Made by a program: the position numbers and the translations under genes. DNA of 64,000 nucleotides from Stenotrophomonas sp. 364 (GTDB taxonomy: Bacteria; Pseudomonadota; Gammaproteobacteria; Xanthomonadales; Xanthomonadaceae): contig NZ_CP047135.1 in assembly GCF_009832905.1 (NCBI RefSeq), positions 2,644,001-2,708,000 of the forward strand, in the 5' to 3' direction. The stretch's first letter is position 1; every line of letters begins with the position of its first letter. Shown here in pieces: positions 9,204 through 18,668 of this stretch. Below the pieces are notes generated by a model. The model saw only the letters and a list, made by a program, of their open reading frames with translations, was not told where the DNA came from and made no database searches.

Positions 9204-9210
9204 GGCTGCC

Positions 9211-10458
9211 ATGCATCCTTTCCTGTTCGCCCTGTTCCAGTTCGCCTTCTTCTATCCGATGGTGATGGCGTTCTTCTGGATGTCTGGTGGCCTGTACTAC
9301 TTCTTCCGACGCGAACGCAAGGCGCGTGATCGCGACGATCCGCCGCCCATGGCCAGCTACCCGTTCGCCTCGATCCTGATTCCCTGCCACAACGAAGCCG
9401 ACAACCTGACCGATACACTCGGCTCGGCGCTGCGCCAGAACTACCCGGACTTCGAAGTGATCGCCATCAACGATGGCAGCAGCGACGACACCGGTGCCCG
9501 CCTGGACGCGATGGCCGCCCTGCACCCGCGGCTGCGCGTGGTGCACCTGGACCGCAACCTGGGCAAGGCCAACGCGCTGCGGATGGGCGCGCTGGCCGCA
9601 CGGTCGGAGTACCTGGTGTGCATCGACGGCGATGCGATGCTGGAGGAGTACGCCACCCACTGGATGGTCTGGCACCTGACCAGCGGCCCGCGCGTGGGGG
9701 CGGTGACCGGCAACCCGCGTATCCGCAACCGTTCCACCCTGCTGGGGCGCCTGCAGGTGGCCGAGTTCTCTTCGATCATCGGCATGATCAAGCGCGCCCA
9801 GCGCGTGTACGGGCGCATCTTCACCATCTCCGGGGTCATCGCTGCATTCCGCCGCACCGCCCTGCACCGCATCGGCTACTGGGCCGATGACATGGTCACC
9901 GAGGACATCGACATCAGCTGGCGCCTGCAGCTGGACCATTGGGACATCCGCTACGAGCCCAACGCGCTGTGCTTCATCCTGATGCCGGAAACGCTCAAGG
10001 GCCTGTGGCGGCAGCGACTGCGCTGGGCGCAGGGCGGCGTGGAAGTGCTGCTGCGGCATGGCGGCTCGCTGTTCAACTGGCGCAAGCGGCGCATGTGGGG
10101 CGTGCTGCTGGAGTACATCCTGAGCGTGCTGTGGGCCTACACCATGCTGGCCATCATCGTGCTCTGGGTGCTGGGCAAGTTCATTGCCATGCCGCAGGAC
10201 CTGTATATCGCCACGCTGCTGCCGCAATGGCACGGGGTGATCCTGGCGCTGGTGTGCCTGCTGCAGTTCGCCAGCAGCCTGATCATCGACCGCCGTTACG
10301 AAACCCACATTGGACGCAACTACTTCTGGGTGATCTGGTACCCGATGGCGTACTGGCTCATCAGCCTGTTCACGACCCTGGTGGCCCTGCCCAAGACGCT
10401 GTTCAAGCGCCGTGGCAAGCGGGCGGTCTGGGTCAGTCCCGACCGGGGAATCCGATGA
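9211..10458 (+). CDS. pgaC: Poly-N-acetylglucosamine synthase, glycosyltransferase PgaC/HmsR
   Basis: Inner-membrane GT2 processive synthase polymerising UDP-GlcNAc into PNAG. 415 residues (E. coli 441). Order: N-terminal membrane helix (FFYPMVMAFFWMSGGLYYFF), cytoplasmic GT2 domain with IPCHNEADN, the DxD-type CIDGDA, catalytic TEDIDISW and acceptor motif QRLRWAQGG, then C-terminal membrane helices (VLWAYTMLAIIVLWVLGKF and others). It starts seven bases after pgaB. Its stop overlaps the pgaD start as ATGA, so the synthase partners are translationally coupled. Confidence 0.96.
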   Translation: MHPFLFALFQFAFFYPMVMAFFWMSGGLYYFFRRERKARDRDDPPPMASYPFASILIPCHNEADNLTDTLGSALRQNYPDFEVIAINDGSSDDTGARLDAMAALHPRLRVVHLDRNLGKANALRMGALAARSEYLVCIDGDAMLEEYATHWMVWHLTSGPRVGAVTGNPRIRNRSTLLGRLQVAEFSSIIGMIKRAQRVYGRIFTISGVIAAFRRTALHRIGYWADDMVTEDIDISWRLQLDHWDIRYEPNALCFILMPETLKGLWRQRLRWAQGGVEVLLRHGGSLFNWRKRRMWGVLLEYILSVLWAYTMLAIIVLWVLGKFIAMPQDLYIATLLPQWHGVILALVCLLQFASSLIIDRRYETHIGRNYFWVIWYPMAYWLISLFTTLVALPKTLFKRRGKRAVWVSPDRGIR

Positions 10459-10925
10459 ACACTGTCAAATCCACCCGCCGCTTCGACTCGCGCCTGATCC
10501 AGAAACCGCGCCAGCAACCCCGCCTGCAACGCACCGCCTGGGGCTTTGTGACACTGGCCTTCTGGGGCTTTTACTTCTACCTGTGGGCCCCGCTGGTCAC
10601 GCTGATTTCCTGGCTGCTCGGCGGGCGTCTGGCCTGGCTGCAGCTGTACGAGTACAAGCAGACCATCGACCCGTTCATCATCATCGCGTTGCCGGTGATG
10701 CTGGTCTGCACCGCCGTGCTGCTGATCGCCTGGGCCGAATACAACCGTCTGCGGTTTGCCGGCAAGGAGCGCCGTACGCCGCACGAAGACACCAGCCGCG
10801 AAGAGATTGCGCGCGACCTGGGCGCCAGCCCGGAGCTGGCTGCGCAGCTGGCCAGCGGGAAGGCGGTTACGTTGCATATGGACGACCACGCACGGCCGGT
10901 GGGCGTGACCCACCAGCTGCTGTAG
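10455..10925 (+). CDS. pgaD: PNAG biosynthesis accessory protein PgaD
   Basis: Small inner-membrane partner of PgaC; in E. coli PgaC and PgaD together bind cyclic-di-GMP, which activates polymer synthesis. 156 residues with two hydrophobic helices (WGFVTLAFWGFYFYLWAPLV and IIIALPVMLVCTAVLLIAW) and a longer, polar C-terminal tail than usual, ending HARPVGVTHQLL. The start overlaps the pgaC stop. The TAG stop is also the TAG of a GTAG-headed hairpin. Confidence 0.88.
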   Translation: MNTVKSTRRFDSRLIQKPRQQPRLQRTAWGFVTLAFWGFYFYLWAPLVTLISWLLGGRLAWLQLYEYKQTIDPFIIIALPVMLVCTAVLLIAWAEYNRLRFAGKERRTPHEDTSREEIARDLGASPELAAQLASGKAVTLHMDDHARPVGVTHQLL

Positions 10926-10951
10926 GAGGGTTCGGCAGGGCTGCGCCCTGC
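10922..10951. repeat. Divergent GTAG-headed hairpin at the pgaD stop
   Basis: GTAG followed nine bases later by GCAGGGC-TGC-GCCCTGC, a perfect 7-base stem. It resembles the SMAG layout (GTAG then hairpin) with a different stem. Its TAG is the pgaD stop codon. Confidence 0.5.
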
Positions 10952-11030
10952 ACCTGCTGAAGCCGGAGCCGGAGCCGGAGCCGGAGCAACGTCAACGGCC
11001 AACGCGGCTCTGGATTACTTGTGGTTGGGC

Positions 11031-11128
11031 GGGGCGGTGTGGGTGGGCAGGACACGCCGTGAACCCGTCCTTGGGGGCTCGATGGCGCCATCCATGGCGC
11101 CAACGGTCCTGCCCACCCACACCGCCCC
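11031..11128 (-). repeat. Long hairpin element, copy 1
   Basis: Perfect 23-base inverted repeat (11031-11053 with 11106-11128) around a 52-base apical core beginning ACGCCGTGAACCCGTCC and containing the palindrome TGGCGCCA twice. The core matches, in reverse orientation, that of the element 160 bases downstream, but the arms differ in sequence. No coding potential is evident. Confidence 0.75.
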
Positions 11129-11287
11129 ACCCCCGACAGTTTCCTGGTGACGGTGGGGAGAGCCGTGCCATGCGGGAATCAACTCCGATCGAAATCGATA
11201 TCGATATCGATATCGAGTAATTCAAATTGAAGTAAAAGAGGTTCACGCACGCCGTGGATCTACTGTCAGCCGCAGGAATCTGTCGAA

Positions 11288-11389
11288 GGCGGGGTGGGTC
11301 CGGTTGCGGGGGTGTCCGCGGCATGGATGCCGCGGCCAAGCCCCCAGGGACGGGTTTACGGCGTCCCCCGCAACCGGACCCACCCCGCC
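11288..11389 (+). repeat. Long hairpin element, copy 2
   Basis: Perfect 25-base inverted repeat (11288-11312 with 11365-11389) around a 52-base core whose complement starts ACGCCGTAAACCCGTCC and contains GCGGCATCCATGCCGC. Both this copy and copy 1, read in the same orientation, are preceded by CAGGAA(A/T)CTGTCG, which may mark the element boundary. Confidence 0.75.
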
Positions 11390-11468
11390 GTCCCACGGAT
11401 GGCAAGCTTCTGCCGTGGCGGTTGCGTGTAGCGGGTGCAGGGCGGCAGCCCTGCAAGCAAAAACACAC

Positions 11469-12728
11469 CTACCGCGTCTGCCCTTCCCCGCGCACCACGA
11501 ACCGTTCGACCGTGAGCGCCTCCAGGCCCATCGGGCCGTAGGCATGCAGGCGCGTGGTCGAAATGCCGATCTCCGCGCCCAGGCCCAGTTCGCCGCCGTC
11601 GGAGAACCGCGACGATGCGTTGACCATCACCACCGCCGAGCGCAAGGCGTGCACGAACTGTTCGGCCGCCTGTGGATCCTCGGTGGCGATCACCTCGGTG
11701 TGGTCCGAGCTATACTGCTGGATATGGGCCAGCGCCTGGTCGAGGTCATCGACCACGCGCACGGCAATGATCAGGTCCAGGTACTCGGCAGCGTAGTCGG
11801 CCTCGGTGGCCGGCTGCGCATCGGTGAGCCACTGGCGCGCACGGTCATCGGCGCGCAACTGCACCCCGCGCGCGCGCAGTGCCGTGTCGGCCAGTGGCAG
11901 GAAGGCGGCCGCGATGTCGGCATGCACCAGCAGCGTTTCCAGTGAATTGCAGGCGGACGGCCGGCTGCACTTGCCGTCCACCAGCAGCGCCAGTGCCCGT
12001 TCGAGGTTTGCCGCGCGGTCCACATACAGGTGGCACACGCCCTTGTAATGCTTGATCACCGGCACCCGCGCATGCTCGGCCACGAAGCGGATCAGGCCTT
12101 CGCCGCCGCGCGGGATCGCCAGGTCGACCAGGTCGTTGAGCTGCAGCAGTTCGAGCATGGTCTCGCGGCGCAGATCCTCGACCAGCGTCAACGCCGCGTC
12201 GGCCACGCCTGCCTCGCGCAGCGCGCGCTTGAGCGCGGCGGCAATGGCGGTATTGGAGTGGATGGCCTCCGAGCCACCGCGCAGGATCACGCCGTTGCCC
12301 GCCTTGATGCACAGCGCGGCGGCATCGGCGGTCACGTTCGGGCGGGCTTCGTAGATCATCACGATCACACCCAGCGGCACGCGCACTTTCTGCACGCGGA
12401 TGCCGTTGGGGCGCACGTCGTCACGGGTGACCAGGCCCACCGGATCGGGCAGCGCGGCCACTTCACGCAGGGCCGCGGTGATGCCGGCCAGGCGCGCGGC
12501 GTCCAGCGCCAGGCGGTCGAGCATGGCGCTGCCGGTGCCTTTGTCGCGCGCGGCGGCCAGGTCGCGCGCGTTGGCCGCCAGGATGAGCGCGGCATCGGCC
12601 TCCAGCGCGGCCGCCATCGCGTCCAGCAGCGCGGTCTTGGCACTGGTCGACAGCTGCGCCAGCTGCTGCGCCGCGGTGCGGCAGGCCAGAGCGTGGGCGC
12701 GGATGTCGGTGGGGGAGCTGGCAACCAT
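11469..12728 (-). CDS. proA: Gamma-glutamyl phosphate reductase
   Basis: Second enzyme of proline synthesis; reduces gamma-glutamyl phosphate to glutamate semialdehyde with NADPH. 419 residues, standard for the family. Visible: [31 protein letters not shown], catalytic Cys in [12 protein letters not shown], and C-terminal [20 protein letters not shown]. The ATG opening MVASSPTD is preceded by GAGG; the longer frame translates a repeat. Last gene of the arg-pro block and directly downstream of proB, from which a hairpin repeat separates it. Confidence 0.96.
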   Translation of the reverse strand: MVASSPTDIRAHALACRTAAQQLAQLSTSAKTALLDAMAAALEADAALILAANARDLAAARDKGTGSAMLDRLALDAARLAGITAALREVAALPDPVGLVTRDDVRPNGIRVQKVRVPLGVIVMIYEARPNVTADAAALCIKAGNGVILRGGSEAIHSNTAIAAALKRALREAGVADAALTLVEDLRRETMLELLQLNDLVDLAIPRGGEGLIRFVAEHARVPVIKHYKGVCHLYVDRAANLERALALLVDGKCSRPSACNSLETLLVHADIAAAFLPLADTALRARGVQLRADDRARQWLTDAQPATEADYAAEYLDLIIAVRVVDDLDQALAHIQQYSSDHTEVIATEDPQAAEQFVHALRSAVVMVNASSRFSDGGELGLGAEIGISTTRLHAYGPMGLEALTVERFVVRGEGQTR

Positions 12729-12750
12729 CTCAATATCCTCTGAAGTACAG

Positions 12751-12827
12751 GGTAGAGCCACGCCATGCATGGCTGCGGGACGTCCAACGGGCCAGGCTGC
12801 GCAGCCCTGCATGGCGTGGCTCTACCG
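12751..12827. repeat. Imperfect GTAG palindrome between proB and proA
   Basis: GGTAGAGCCACGCCATGCA on one side and TGCATGGCGTGGCTCTACC on the other fold into a long stem over an inner GCTGCGCAGC palindrome. It has the GTAG ends of SMAG repeats but a distinct stem. Located between two co-directional genes, it may act as an mRNA-processing or attenuation hairpin (inferred). Confidence 0.75.
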
Positions 12828-12843
12828 TGGATGTTCCTACGCG

Positions 12844-13992
12844 TTACAGCACCACCAGGTCATCGCGGTGGATCACGTTGCCACCGTAGTTGTAACCGAG
12901 CACGCGCTCGATGTCGCGCGAGTGGTGGCCGGCGATGCGGCGGATGTCACTGGCCGAGTACTGGCTGACGCCGCGCGCCAGGCATACCTCGCCCTGCTCA
13001 TTCCGCAGGCGCACTTCGATCATGTCGCCGCGGCGGAAATCGCCGTCGGCACCGCGCACGCCACCGGGCAACAGCGAGGCGCCCTTGTCGCGCAGCGCGG
13101 CGGCCGCACCATCGTCGATGAGGATCGCCCCGGGTTCCAGCGGGGCGTGCCGCAGCCAGTACTTGCGGGCGGCCACACGGGTCTGCCCGGCGTGGATGCG
13201 GGTGCCAAACAGCCGGCCCTGGGCCAGTGCGCGCACCACGTCGCTGTCGCGGCCATTGAACAGGCAGGTGTCGATGCCGACCCGCCCGGCCTTGGCCGCC
13301 GCTTCGAGCTTGGTGCGCATGCCGCCGGTACCGGCCCCGCTGCCGGCGCCGCCGGCCATGGCCAGCACCTCGCCGGTGAGCTCGGGCACGTCGTGGATCG
13401 GGCGGGCCTGCGGGTGACGGCGCGGGTCGGCGCTGTACAGGCCATCGATGTCGGTGGCAATGAACAGCACGTCGGCATCGATCAGCGCGGCGACCGTGGC
13501 GGCCAGGTTGTCGTTGTCGCCCAGCTTGAGTTCGTCCACCGACACGGTGTCGTTTTCGTTCACCACCGGCAACGCGCCCAGGCGCAGCAGCTCGTTGAGG
13601 GTGGCGCGTGCGTTGAGGTAGCGGCGGCGGTTGCGCAGGTCGTCGTGGGTGAGCAGCACCTGCGCCACTGGGCGCTCGAAGAAGCGCTGCCACAGGCCGA
13701 TCAGCTGCGCCTGGCCGAGCGCGGCCAGCGCCTGGCGCGCGGCCATCGCCGCACCGGCTTCCAGCGCACGCGGCACGATCGCTCGGCCCGCGGCCACCGC
13801 GCCGGACGACACGATCACCACCTCGCGCCCGGCCAGCACGTTGGCCGAGACGAACTGGGCCAGGCCCAGCGCATGACGCGGCGACAGCCCGCCGCCGTCG
13901 GCAGCGAGCAGGCTGCTGCCGACCTTGAGCACGGCGCGCTTCCACGGCGGCAGGGTCTGTTCGGGAAACGGCGAGTGCACGGTCGGGCTCAT
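12844..13992 (-). CDS. proB: Glutamate 5-kinase
   Basis: First, normally proline-inhibited step of proline synthesis: phosphorylates glutamate. 382 residues: amino-acid kinase domain (RAVLKVGSSLLA, VIVSSGAVAAGR, VVNENDTVSVDELKLGDNDN, DIDGLYSADPR, GTGGMRTKLEAA) and a C-terminal PUA domain from about residue 285 (GAILIDDGAAAALRDKGASL). The ATG opening MSPTVHSPF was chosen; ten more in-frame codons upstream are possible. Precedes proA and follows the YciI-like gene. Confidence 0.96.
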   Translation of the reverse strand: MSPTVHSPFPEQTLPPWKRAVLKVGSSLLAADGGGLSPRHALGLAQFVSANVLAGREVVIVSSGAVAAGRAIVPRALEAGAAMAARQALAALGQAQLIGLWQRFFERPVAQVLLTHDDLRNRRRYLNARATLNELLRLGALPVVNENDTVSVDELKLGDNDNLAATVAALIDADVLFIATDIDGLYSADPRRHPQARPIHDVPELTGEVLAMAGGAGSGAGTGGMRTKLEAAAKAGRVGIDTCLFNGRDSDVVRALAQGRLFGTRIHAGQTRVAARKYWLRHAPLEPGAILIDDGAAAALRDKGASLLPGGVRGADGDFRRGDMIEVRLRNEQGEVCLARGVSQYSASDIRRIAGHHSRDIERVLGYNYGGNVIHRDDLVVL

Positions 13993-14006
13993 CACGGGTG
14001 CATGCC

Positions 14007-14267
14007 TCAGCGGGTGGCCCATTCGTGGATGCTGGCGGTGGCACTGCCGTGCACCAGCAGCGGATCGGTGTCCACCAGCGCCTGCGCGGCAGCGAGGTCG
14101 GCCATGTCCTGGAGCACATAGGCGCCCCCGCTCTTGTCGGTGAAGCCGCCGGTGAGCAGCAGCTGGCCGCGCGCGCGCACGTCATCGAGGAAGCGGGCGT
14201 GCTCGGCGCCGACCTCGTCGCGGAAGGCCGGGGTGCGGGTGACCAGTACCAGGTAGCAGATGTTCAT
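14007..14267 (-). CDS. YciI family protein
   Basis: 86-residue protein of the YciI ferredoxin-like fold. It begins MNICYLVLVTRTPAF, followed by HARFLDDVRARGQLLLTGGF and the family hallmark of a small alpha-beta domain ending SATASIHEW. YciI-like proteins are seldom characterised, and some have dechlorinase-like active-site His/Asp pairs (His26 here is a candidate). It sits between argH and proB on the same strand, so it is probably co-transcribed, but no role in arginine or proline metabolism is known to me. Confidence 0.8.
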   Translation of the reverse strand: MNICYLVLVTRTPAFRDEVGAEHARFLDDVRARGQLLLTGGFTDKSGGAYVLQDMADLAAAQALVDTDPLLVHGSATASIHEWATR

Positions 14268-14344
14268 CGGGTGTTCCTTCGGGTTGCCGGGCAGCGCCTG
14301 GCAGTACAGTTGCAAAAACGGCGACCTCGCGGCCGCCGTCCTGA

Positions 14345-15640
14345 TCACACCAGCGCGGCCCAGCGGGCGCGCAGTTCGTCCAGCCGCAGGTCGGCGGCCG
14401 CGCCGGGCGACACGCGCGCAGCCAGGCTGCCTTCGGGCGTGCGCCCCTGCCCTGCACTGTCGGCCCCGGCCGCAGCAGCCTTGTAGGCCTCGCGGAACGG
14501 AACGCCGGCCACGGCCGCTTCAACCGCCACGTCGGTGGCATACATGCCCGAGTCGATCGCCGCGCGCAGCTTGTCGTCGCGCCATTCCAGGTTGGCCAGC
14601 AATGCCGGCAGCAGTTCCAGCGCGGCCAGGCCACGGCCGAAGCCGTGGAAGATGGCGCCCTTGCTGCTCTGCAGGTCGCGGTGATAGCCGGACGGCAGCG
14701 ACAGCAGCTGCTCGATTTCGGTACGGGCGGCCGCCACGCTGGCGTGGGTGGCACGCATCAGTTCGATCACGTCCGGGTTGCGTTTGTTGGGCATGATCGA
14801 GCTGCCGGTGGTGTACTGCGCCGGCAGCGCCACGAAGCCGAATTCCCCGCTGGTGAACAGCGACAGGTCCCAGGCGATGCGGCGCAGGTCCAGAGTGGCA
14901 CTGCCCAGCGCTTCCAGCGCGGCCAGTTCGAACTTGCCGCGCGACAGCTGCGCGTAGATCGGCGACACCTGCATGCGCGCAAAGCCAAGCGCAGCGGTGG
15001 TGTGGGCGCGGTCCAGCGGCAGGTTCACGCCGTAGCCGGCGGCGGTGCCGAGCGGGTTGGCGTCGATCAGCGCGAAGGTGTCGTGGGCACGGATCGCGTT
15101 GTCGATGAAGGCCTCGGCCCACCCGGCCCACCACATGCCCGCCGAGGACACCACGGCGCGCTGGATGTGGGTGTAACCCGGTACCGGCAGGTCCTTCTCG
15201 GCCTCGGCGCGGTCCAGCGCCACCTTGGCGATCTCCCGGCTCAGGCCGGCCACCTGCAGCAGCTTGTCCTTCAACCACAGGCGGGTCGCCACCAGGATCT
15301 GGTCGTTGCGGCTGCGGCCGGTGTGGATCTTGCGGCCGGCATCGCCCAGGCGCTCGGTCAGGCGGGCTTCGATCGCCGAATGGCAATCCTCGAAGCGCTC
15401 ATCCAGCACGAACGCACCGCTGCTGAAATGGGAGCCCAGCACGTCCAGCTCGCGCAGCAGGCCATCCAGCTCGTCGCCGGACAGGATGCCGATGTGCTGC
15501 AGGCCCTGCGCGTGCGCCTTGCTGGCGGCCACGTCATACAGGAAGAACTCGCGATCCAGGATCACGTCATCGCCGGCCAGGAAGGTCTGGATCTTGGCGT
15601 CGACGGCGACGCCCGGCTTCTGCCACAGAAGGTCTGCCAT
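14345..15640 (-). CDS. argH: Argininosuccinate lyase
   Basis: Last step of arginine synthesis: splits argininosuccinate into arginine and fumarate. 431 residues. Fumarase/aspartase superfamily signature [12 protein letters not shown], plus [24 protein letters not shown] and [10 protein letters not shown]. The N-terminus ([11 protein letters not shown]) and size are as in other xanthomonads. A longer in-frame stretch upstream is an out-of-frame reading of argC and was excluded. argC ends 71 bases upstream on the same strand. Confidence 0.96.
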   Translation of the reverse strand: MADLLWQKPGVAVDAKIQTFLAGDDVILDREFFLYDVAASKAHAQGLQHIGILSGDELDGLLRELDVLGSHFSSGAFVLDERFEDCHSAIEARLTERLGDAGRKIHTGRSRNDQILVATRLWLKDKLLQVAGLSREIAKVALDRAEAEKDLPVPGYTHIQRAVVSSAGMWWAGWAEAFIDNAIRAHDTFALIDANPLGTAAGYGVNLPLDRAHTTAALGFARMQVSPIYAQLSRGKFELAALEALGSATLDLRRIAWDLSLFTSGEFGFVALPAQYTTGSSIMPNKRNPDVIELMRATHASVAAARTEIEQLLSLPSGYHRDLQSSKGAIFHGFGRGLAALELLPALLANLEWRDDKLRAAIDSGMYATDVAVEAAVAGVPFREAYKAAAAGADSAGQGRTPEGSLAARVSPGAAADLRLDELRARWAALV

Positions 15641-15711
15641 GTCTTGCTCCGTTGGCGGAATCGCTCCGCCGGGTTGTGCGCGCACCGCTGCCGGTGCGCG
15701 CCGGAAAGGGT

Positions 15712-16668
15712 TCAGTGCGGGATCGCGGCCAGTTCGTCCAGGCCCAGCGCCAGGTTGAGGTTCTGGATGGCCTGGGTGGCCGCGCCCTTGAGCAGGTTGT
15801 CCAGGGTAGCCACCACCACCACGCGCTTCCCGCCCGGGGCCACGTCGAAGCCGCCGATCTGCACGCCATGGCGGCCGGCGATCTGGCTGACCCAAGGCGC
15901 CTCGTCGATCACCTCGATCAGCGCTTCGTTGGCGTAGTACTGCCGGTACTGCGCGATCACGTCCTCGCGCTTGACCGGGGTGTTCAGCCACAGGTTGACG
16001 GTCATGGTGATGCCGCGGAAATGCGGTGCCACGTGCGGCATGAACTCCACCGGCACGCGCAGGTGCGCGGTAACTTCGCGCTCGTGCATGTGGTTGGTGA
16101 GCGCGTACGGCATCAGGTTGTCGCGCAGCAGTTCCGGGTTGTTCTTGTCCGACGGGGTAGTGCCGGCGCCGGAGTACCCGGACACGCCGAAGCACTGCGG
16201 CGGGCCCGCCAGCTGCGTCAGCAACGGGCTGATCGCCAGCTGCATCGCGGTGGCGTAGCAGCCCGGGTTGCTGATGTGCTTCTGGCCCAGGTAGTCGCCC
16301 CGGGTCAGTTCGGGCAGGCCGTAGTACCAGCTGGGCTCGAAGCGATGGTCGGCCGACAGGTCCACGATCACCGTGTCTGGCCGGGCCGCGTCCAGCGCGG
16401 TGACGAACGGCGCGGCCAGCCCGTTGGGCAGCGCCAGGATCACCGCGTCCATGCCCTTGGCGGCGACCGCGTCGGCATCGAGGTTTTCGAAGTGCAGGTC
16501 ACCGTGCCAGTCGGCGTGGTGATCGCTCACCCGCTGCCCGGCCAGTTCGCGCGAGGACACAAAGCCCAGTTGCAGGTTCGGGTGCGCGGCAATCAGCTTG
16601 ATCAGCTCGGCGCCGGTATGGCCACGAGCGCCGACGATGCCGACGGTGTACGAGGGGGAACTGCTCAT
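15712..16668 (-). CDS. argC: N-acetyl-gamma-glutamyl-phosphate reductase
   Basis: Third step of arginine synthesis: NADPH-dependent reduction of N-acetylglutamyl phosphate to the semialdehyde. 318 residues; N-terminal nucleotide-binding [20 protein letters not shown], catalytic Cys in [13 protein letters not shown], and [12 protein letters not shown]. It starts with ATGA overlapping the stop of the GNAT gene upstream, indicating translational coupling. Confidence 0.96.
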   Translation of the reverse strand: MSSSPSYTVGIVGARGHTGAELIKLIAAHPNLQLGFVSSRELAGQRVSDHHADWHGDLHFENLDADAVAAKGMDAVILALPNGLAAPFVTALDAARPDTVIVDLSADHRFEPSWYYGLPELTRGDYLGQKHISNPGCYATAMQLAISPLLTQLAGPPQCFGVSGYSGAGTTPSDKNNPELLRDNLMPYALTNHMHEREVTAHLRVPVEFMPHVAPHFRGITMTVNLWLNTPVKREDVIAQYRQYYANEALIEVIDEAPWVSQIAGRHGVQIGGFDVAPGGKRVVVVATLDNLLKGAATQAIQNLNLALGLDELAAIPH

Positions 16669-17264
16669 GCGTGTGCGTCCAGGCGGTGCTGCAGGTGGCG
16701 CTTCACGCCCTGCCATTCCGCGTCGATGATGGAGAAGATGACGGTGTCGCGCGGGGTGCCGTCGGGATGGCGCTTGTGGTTGCGCAGCACGCCGTCCTGC
16801 TTGGCGCCCAGCCGCGCGATCGCGGTGCGCGAGGCGAAGTTGAACCAGCTGGTTTCGAACACCACGCTCAGGCACGCCAGCCGTTCGAAGGCATGGGTGA
16901 GCAGCATCAGTTTGGTTTCGGTGTTGATGCCGGTGCGCTGCGCGTCCTGCCCGTACCAGGTGTAGCCGATGCTCAGGCGCGGCACCTCTTCTTCCATCGC
17001 GTAGTAGCGGGTGGTGCCCACGACCTCATCGGCCGCGTTGAGCACCACGAACGGCAGCACCTTGCCGTCGGCCTGGGCCTGCAGCGCGGCCTGCACGTAG
17101 CCCGTCATGGTCTTGGCGCTGGGCACCTGGGTGTACCAGAGGCTGGACAGCGTGCCGTCGCCCAGCGCGCCGCGCAGACCGTCGATGTGCGCCATCTGCA
17201 GCGGCTCCAGCCGGGCGTGGGTGCCGGCCAGGGTGGGCACCTTGGTCCAATCGGCGTGATTCAT
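16665..17264 (-). CDS. GNAT family N-acetyltransferase within the arg operon
   Basis: 199-residue acetyltransferase of the RimJ/RimL-like GNAT group: [12 protein letters not shown] at the start, VVGTTRYY, then [20 protein letters not shown] around the acetyl-CoA loop and [20 protein letters not shown], typical of this group. It is wedged between argB (5-base gap) and argC (4-base overlap), so it is certainly in the same transcription unit. The NAGS activity of the pathway is already supplied by the ArgB fusion, so its substrate is unknown; a small amine or a ribosomal protein are possibilities. Confidence 0.85.
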   Translation of the reverse strand: MNHADWTKVPTLAGTHARLEPLQMAHIDGLRGALGDGTLSSLWYTQVPSAKTMTGYVQAALQAQADGKVLPFVVLNAADEVVGTTRYYAMEEEVPRLSIGYTWYGQDAQRTGINTETKLMLLTHAFERLACLSVVFETSWFNFASRTAIARLGAKQDGVLRNHKRHPDGTPRDTVIFSIIDAEWQGVKRHLQHRLDAHA

Positions 17265-17269
17265 CGGGT

Positions 17270-18595
17270 TCAGCCCTCCAGGCTCGGGGTGCGCAGGGCG
17301 CAGTGTTCAACGTAGGTACGGATGCGCTCGAAGCCGTCGGCGCCAAACCAGAACACCTTCCAGGTGCCCTGCTTGTAGCAGCCATCGGACTCGGCGTAGT
17401 AGAAGTGGTTGATCGGGTTGCCGTTGCGCGAGCGCCAGAACAGCTGCGGGGTTTCCTCCAGCATCACGTTCCACACCGCGCGGCCCAGGCCTTCACCCTG
17501 CGCGTCGTCGAGCACCGCGAACTTGTCCAGGTACACGCCTTCGGCTTCGTCGGTGAGGATCACCGCGGCGCGGTAGTTCTCGCTGACATAGGCGCGCAGC
17601 AGCTTGGTCTTTTCAAAATAATCCGGCACCAGGGTGCGGCCGAAGCTGGATTCGATCAGGCCTTTCAGGCGCGGCAGGTCCAGTGCATCCCAGGCGGTGG
17701 CGCGCAGCACCTTTTCGCCCTTGCGTACCAGCGTGCCCGAGCCCTTGTGGGTGAACAGTTCCTTGGCCAGGTCCGACGGCCGCGTGATCGACACCGACGA
17801 CTCCAGCGGCAACCGGTCCAGCAGGTCCTTGATCTGTTCGATCTTCACCCGCATGCCGCCGTGGATCCACGGCTGCTGCATCAGCTGGTCGTACTCGGTG
17901 GACAGGTTGATCGAGTCGATCACCTTGCCCTCTTCGTCGAGCAGGCCGCCGGTGCCGGTGAGGAAGATGATCTTGTACGGCTGCAGTTCCTGCACCAGCT
18001 CGTTGGCGGCAAAATCAGCGTTGACGTTGAGGATCTGCCCGCAGCGGGTTTCACCCAGGCTGGTGATCACCGGAATCGAGCCGGCACGCAGGCTGGCTTC
18101 GATCGGCGCGAGATTGACCTTCTTCACCTCGCCCACCAGGCCATAGGTGGCCTGGTCCATGTACTCGGCTTCGAACACGCCGCCGGTGATCGAGGTGGCG
18201 CGCGCGCCGTTCTGCTGCAGCGCTTCCACCAGCTGCAGGTTGGAGGCCTGGAACACCCGGCGCACGATCGCCAGGCCTTCCGGCGAGGTGACGCGCAGGC
18301 CGTTGACGGTTTCCTTGACGATGCCGGCCGCCGACAGTTCGGCGTCCAGCTGCGGGCCGGCGCCGTGCAGCACTATCGGGGTGAGCCCGACTTCCTGCAG
18401 GAACGACAGCGAGGAGGTCAGCGCGTCCAGGTCATCGCGCAGCACCGCGCCGCCGACCTTGACCACGGCGAAGCGCTTGGCATCCAGCTGCGAGAAACGC
18501 TTGAGGTACTGGCTGATCTCCTTCGCACTGGCCATGCTGGAAAGCAGGCGCACAATGGTCTGGCGGGTCTGGCGGTGGGGCTGGGAAGAAGGCAT
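17270..18595 (-). CDS. argB: Bifunctional N-acetylglutamate synthase/kinase (NAGS/K)
   Basis: Fused enzyme for the first two steps of arginine synthesis, as characterised in Xanthomonas and Maricaulis. 441 residues. Residues about 1-285 are the amino-acid kinase domain ([59 protein letters not shown]). Residues about 290-441 are a GNAT domain ([60 protein letters not shown]). The ATG at MPSSQPHRQ was chosen; MASAKEISQ 20 codons later is an alternative. The family is usually arginine-inhibited. Confidence 0.94.
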   Translation of the reverse strand: MPSSQPHRQTRQTIVRLLSSMASAKEISQYLKRFSQLDAKRFAVVKVGGAVLRDDLDALTSSLSFLQEVGLTPIVLHGAGPQLDAELSAAGIVKETVNGLRVTSPEGLAIVRRVFQASNLQLVEALQQNGARATSITGGVFEAEYMDQATYGLVGEVKKVNLAPIEASLRAGSIPVITSLGETRCGQILNVNADFAANELVQELQPYKIIFLTGTGGLLDEEGKVIDSINLSTEYDQLMQQPWIHGGMRVKIEQIKDLLDRLPLESSVSITRPSDLAKELFTHKGSGTLVRKGEKVLRATAWDALDLPRLKGLIESSFGRTLVPDYFEKTKLLRAYVSENYRAAVILTDEAEGVYLDKFAVLDDAQGEGLGRAVWNVMLEETPQLFWRSRNGNPINHFYYAESDGCYKQGTWKVFWFGADGFERIRTYVEHCALRTPSLEG

Positions 18596-18668
18596 TTCGG
18601 TATCGTCACAGGCGGCCGGGGCCGCGATGGGAGGTCCGTCAGTGGGAGGCCACGACGGCGTCATTCGA

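Larger units (their letters stand above)
10926..11468. other. 543-base convergent intergenic region, repeats only
   Basis: Lies between the converging 3' ends of pgaD and proA. Contents in order: the GTAG hairpin, four copies of AGCCGG (10961-10984), long hairpin element 1, three perfect and one imperfect ATCGAT units (11194-11217), and long hairpin element 2 in opposite orientation. No gene found. Confidence 0.75.

Noticed and set aside
10961..11217. AGCCGG and ATCGAT microsatellites as phase-variation tracts
   Set aside because: Both are intergenic between convergent genes and lie in neither a promoter nor a coding frame.
15641..16195. N-terminal extension of argH
   Set aside because: It reads argC out of frame; ArgH proteins begin at [10 protein letters not shown].
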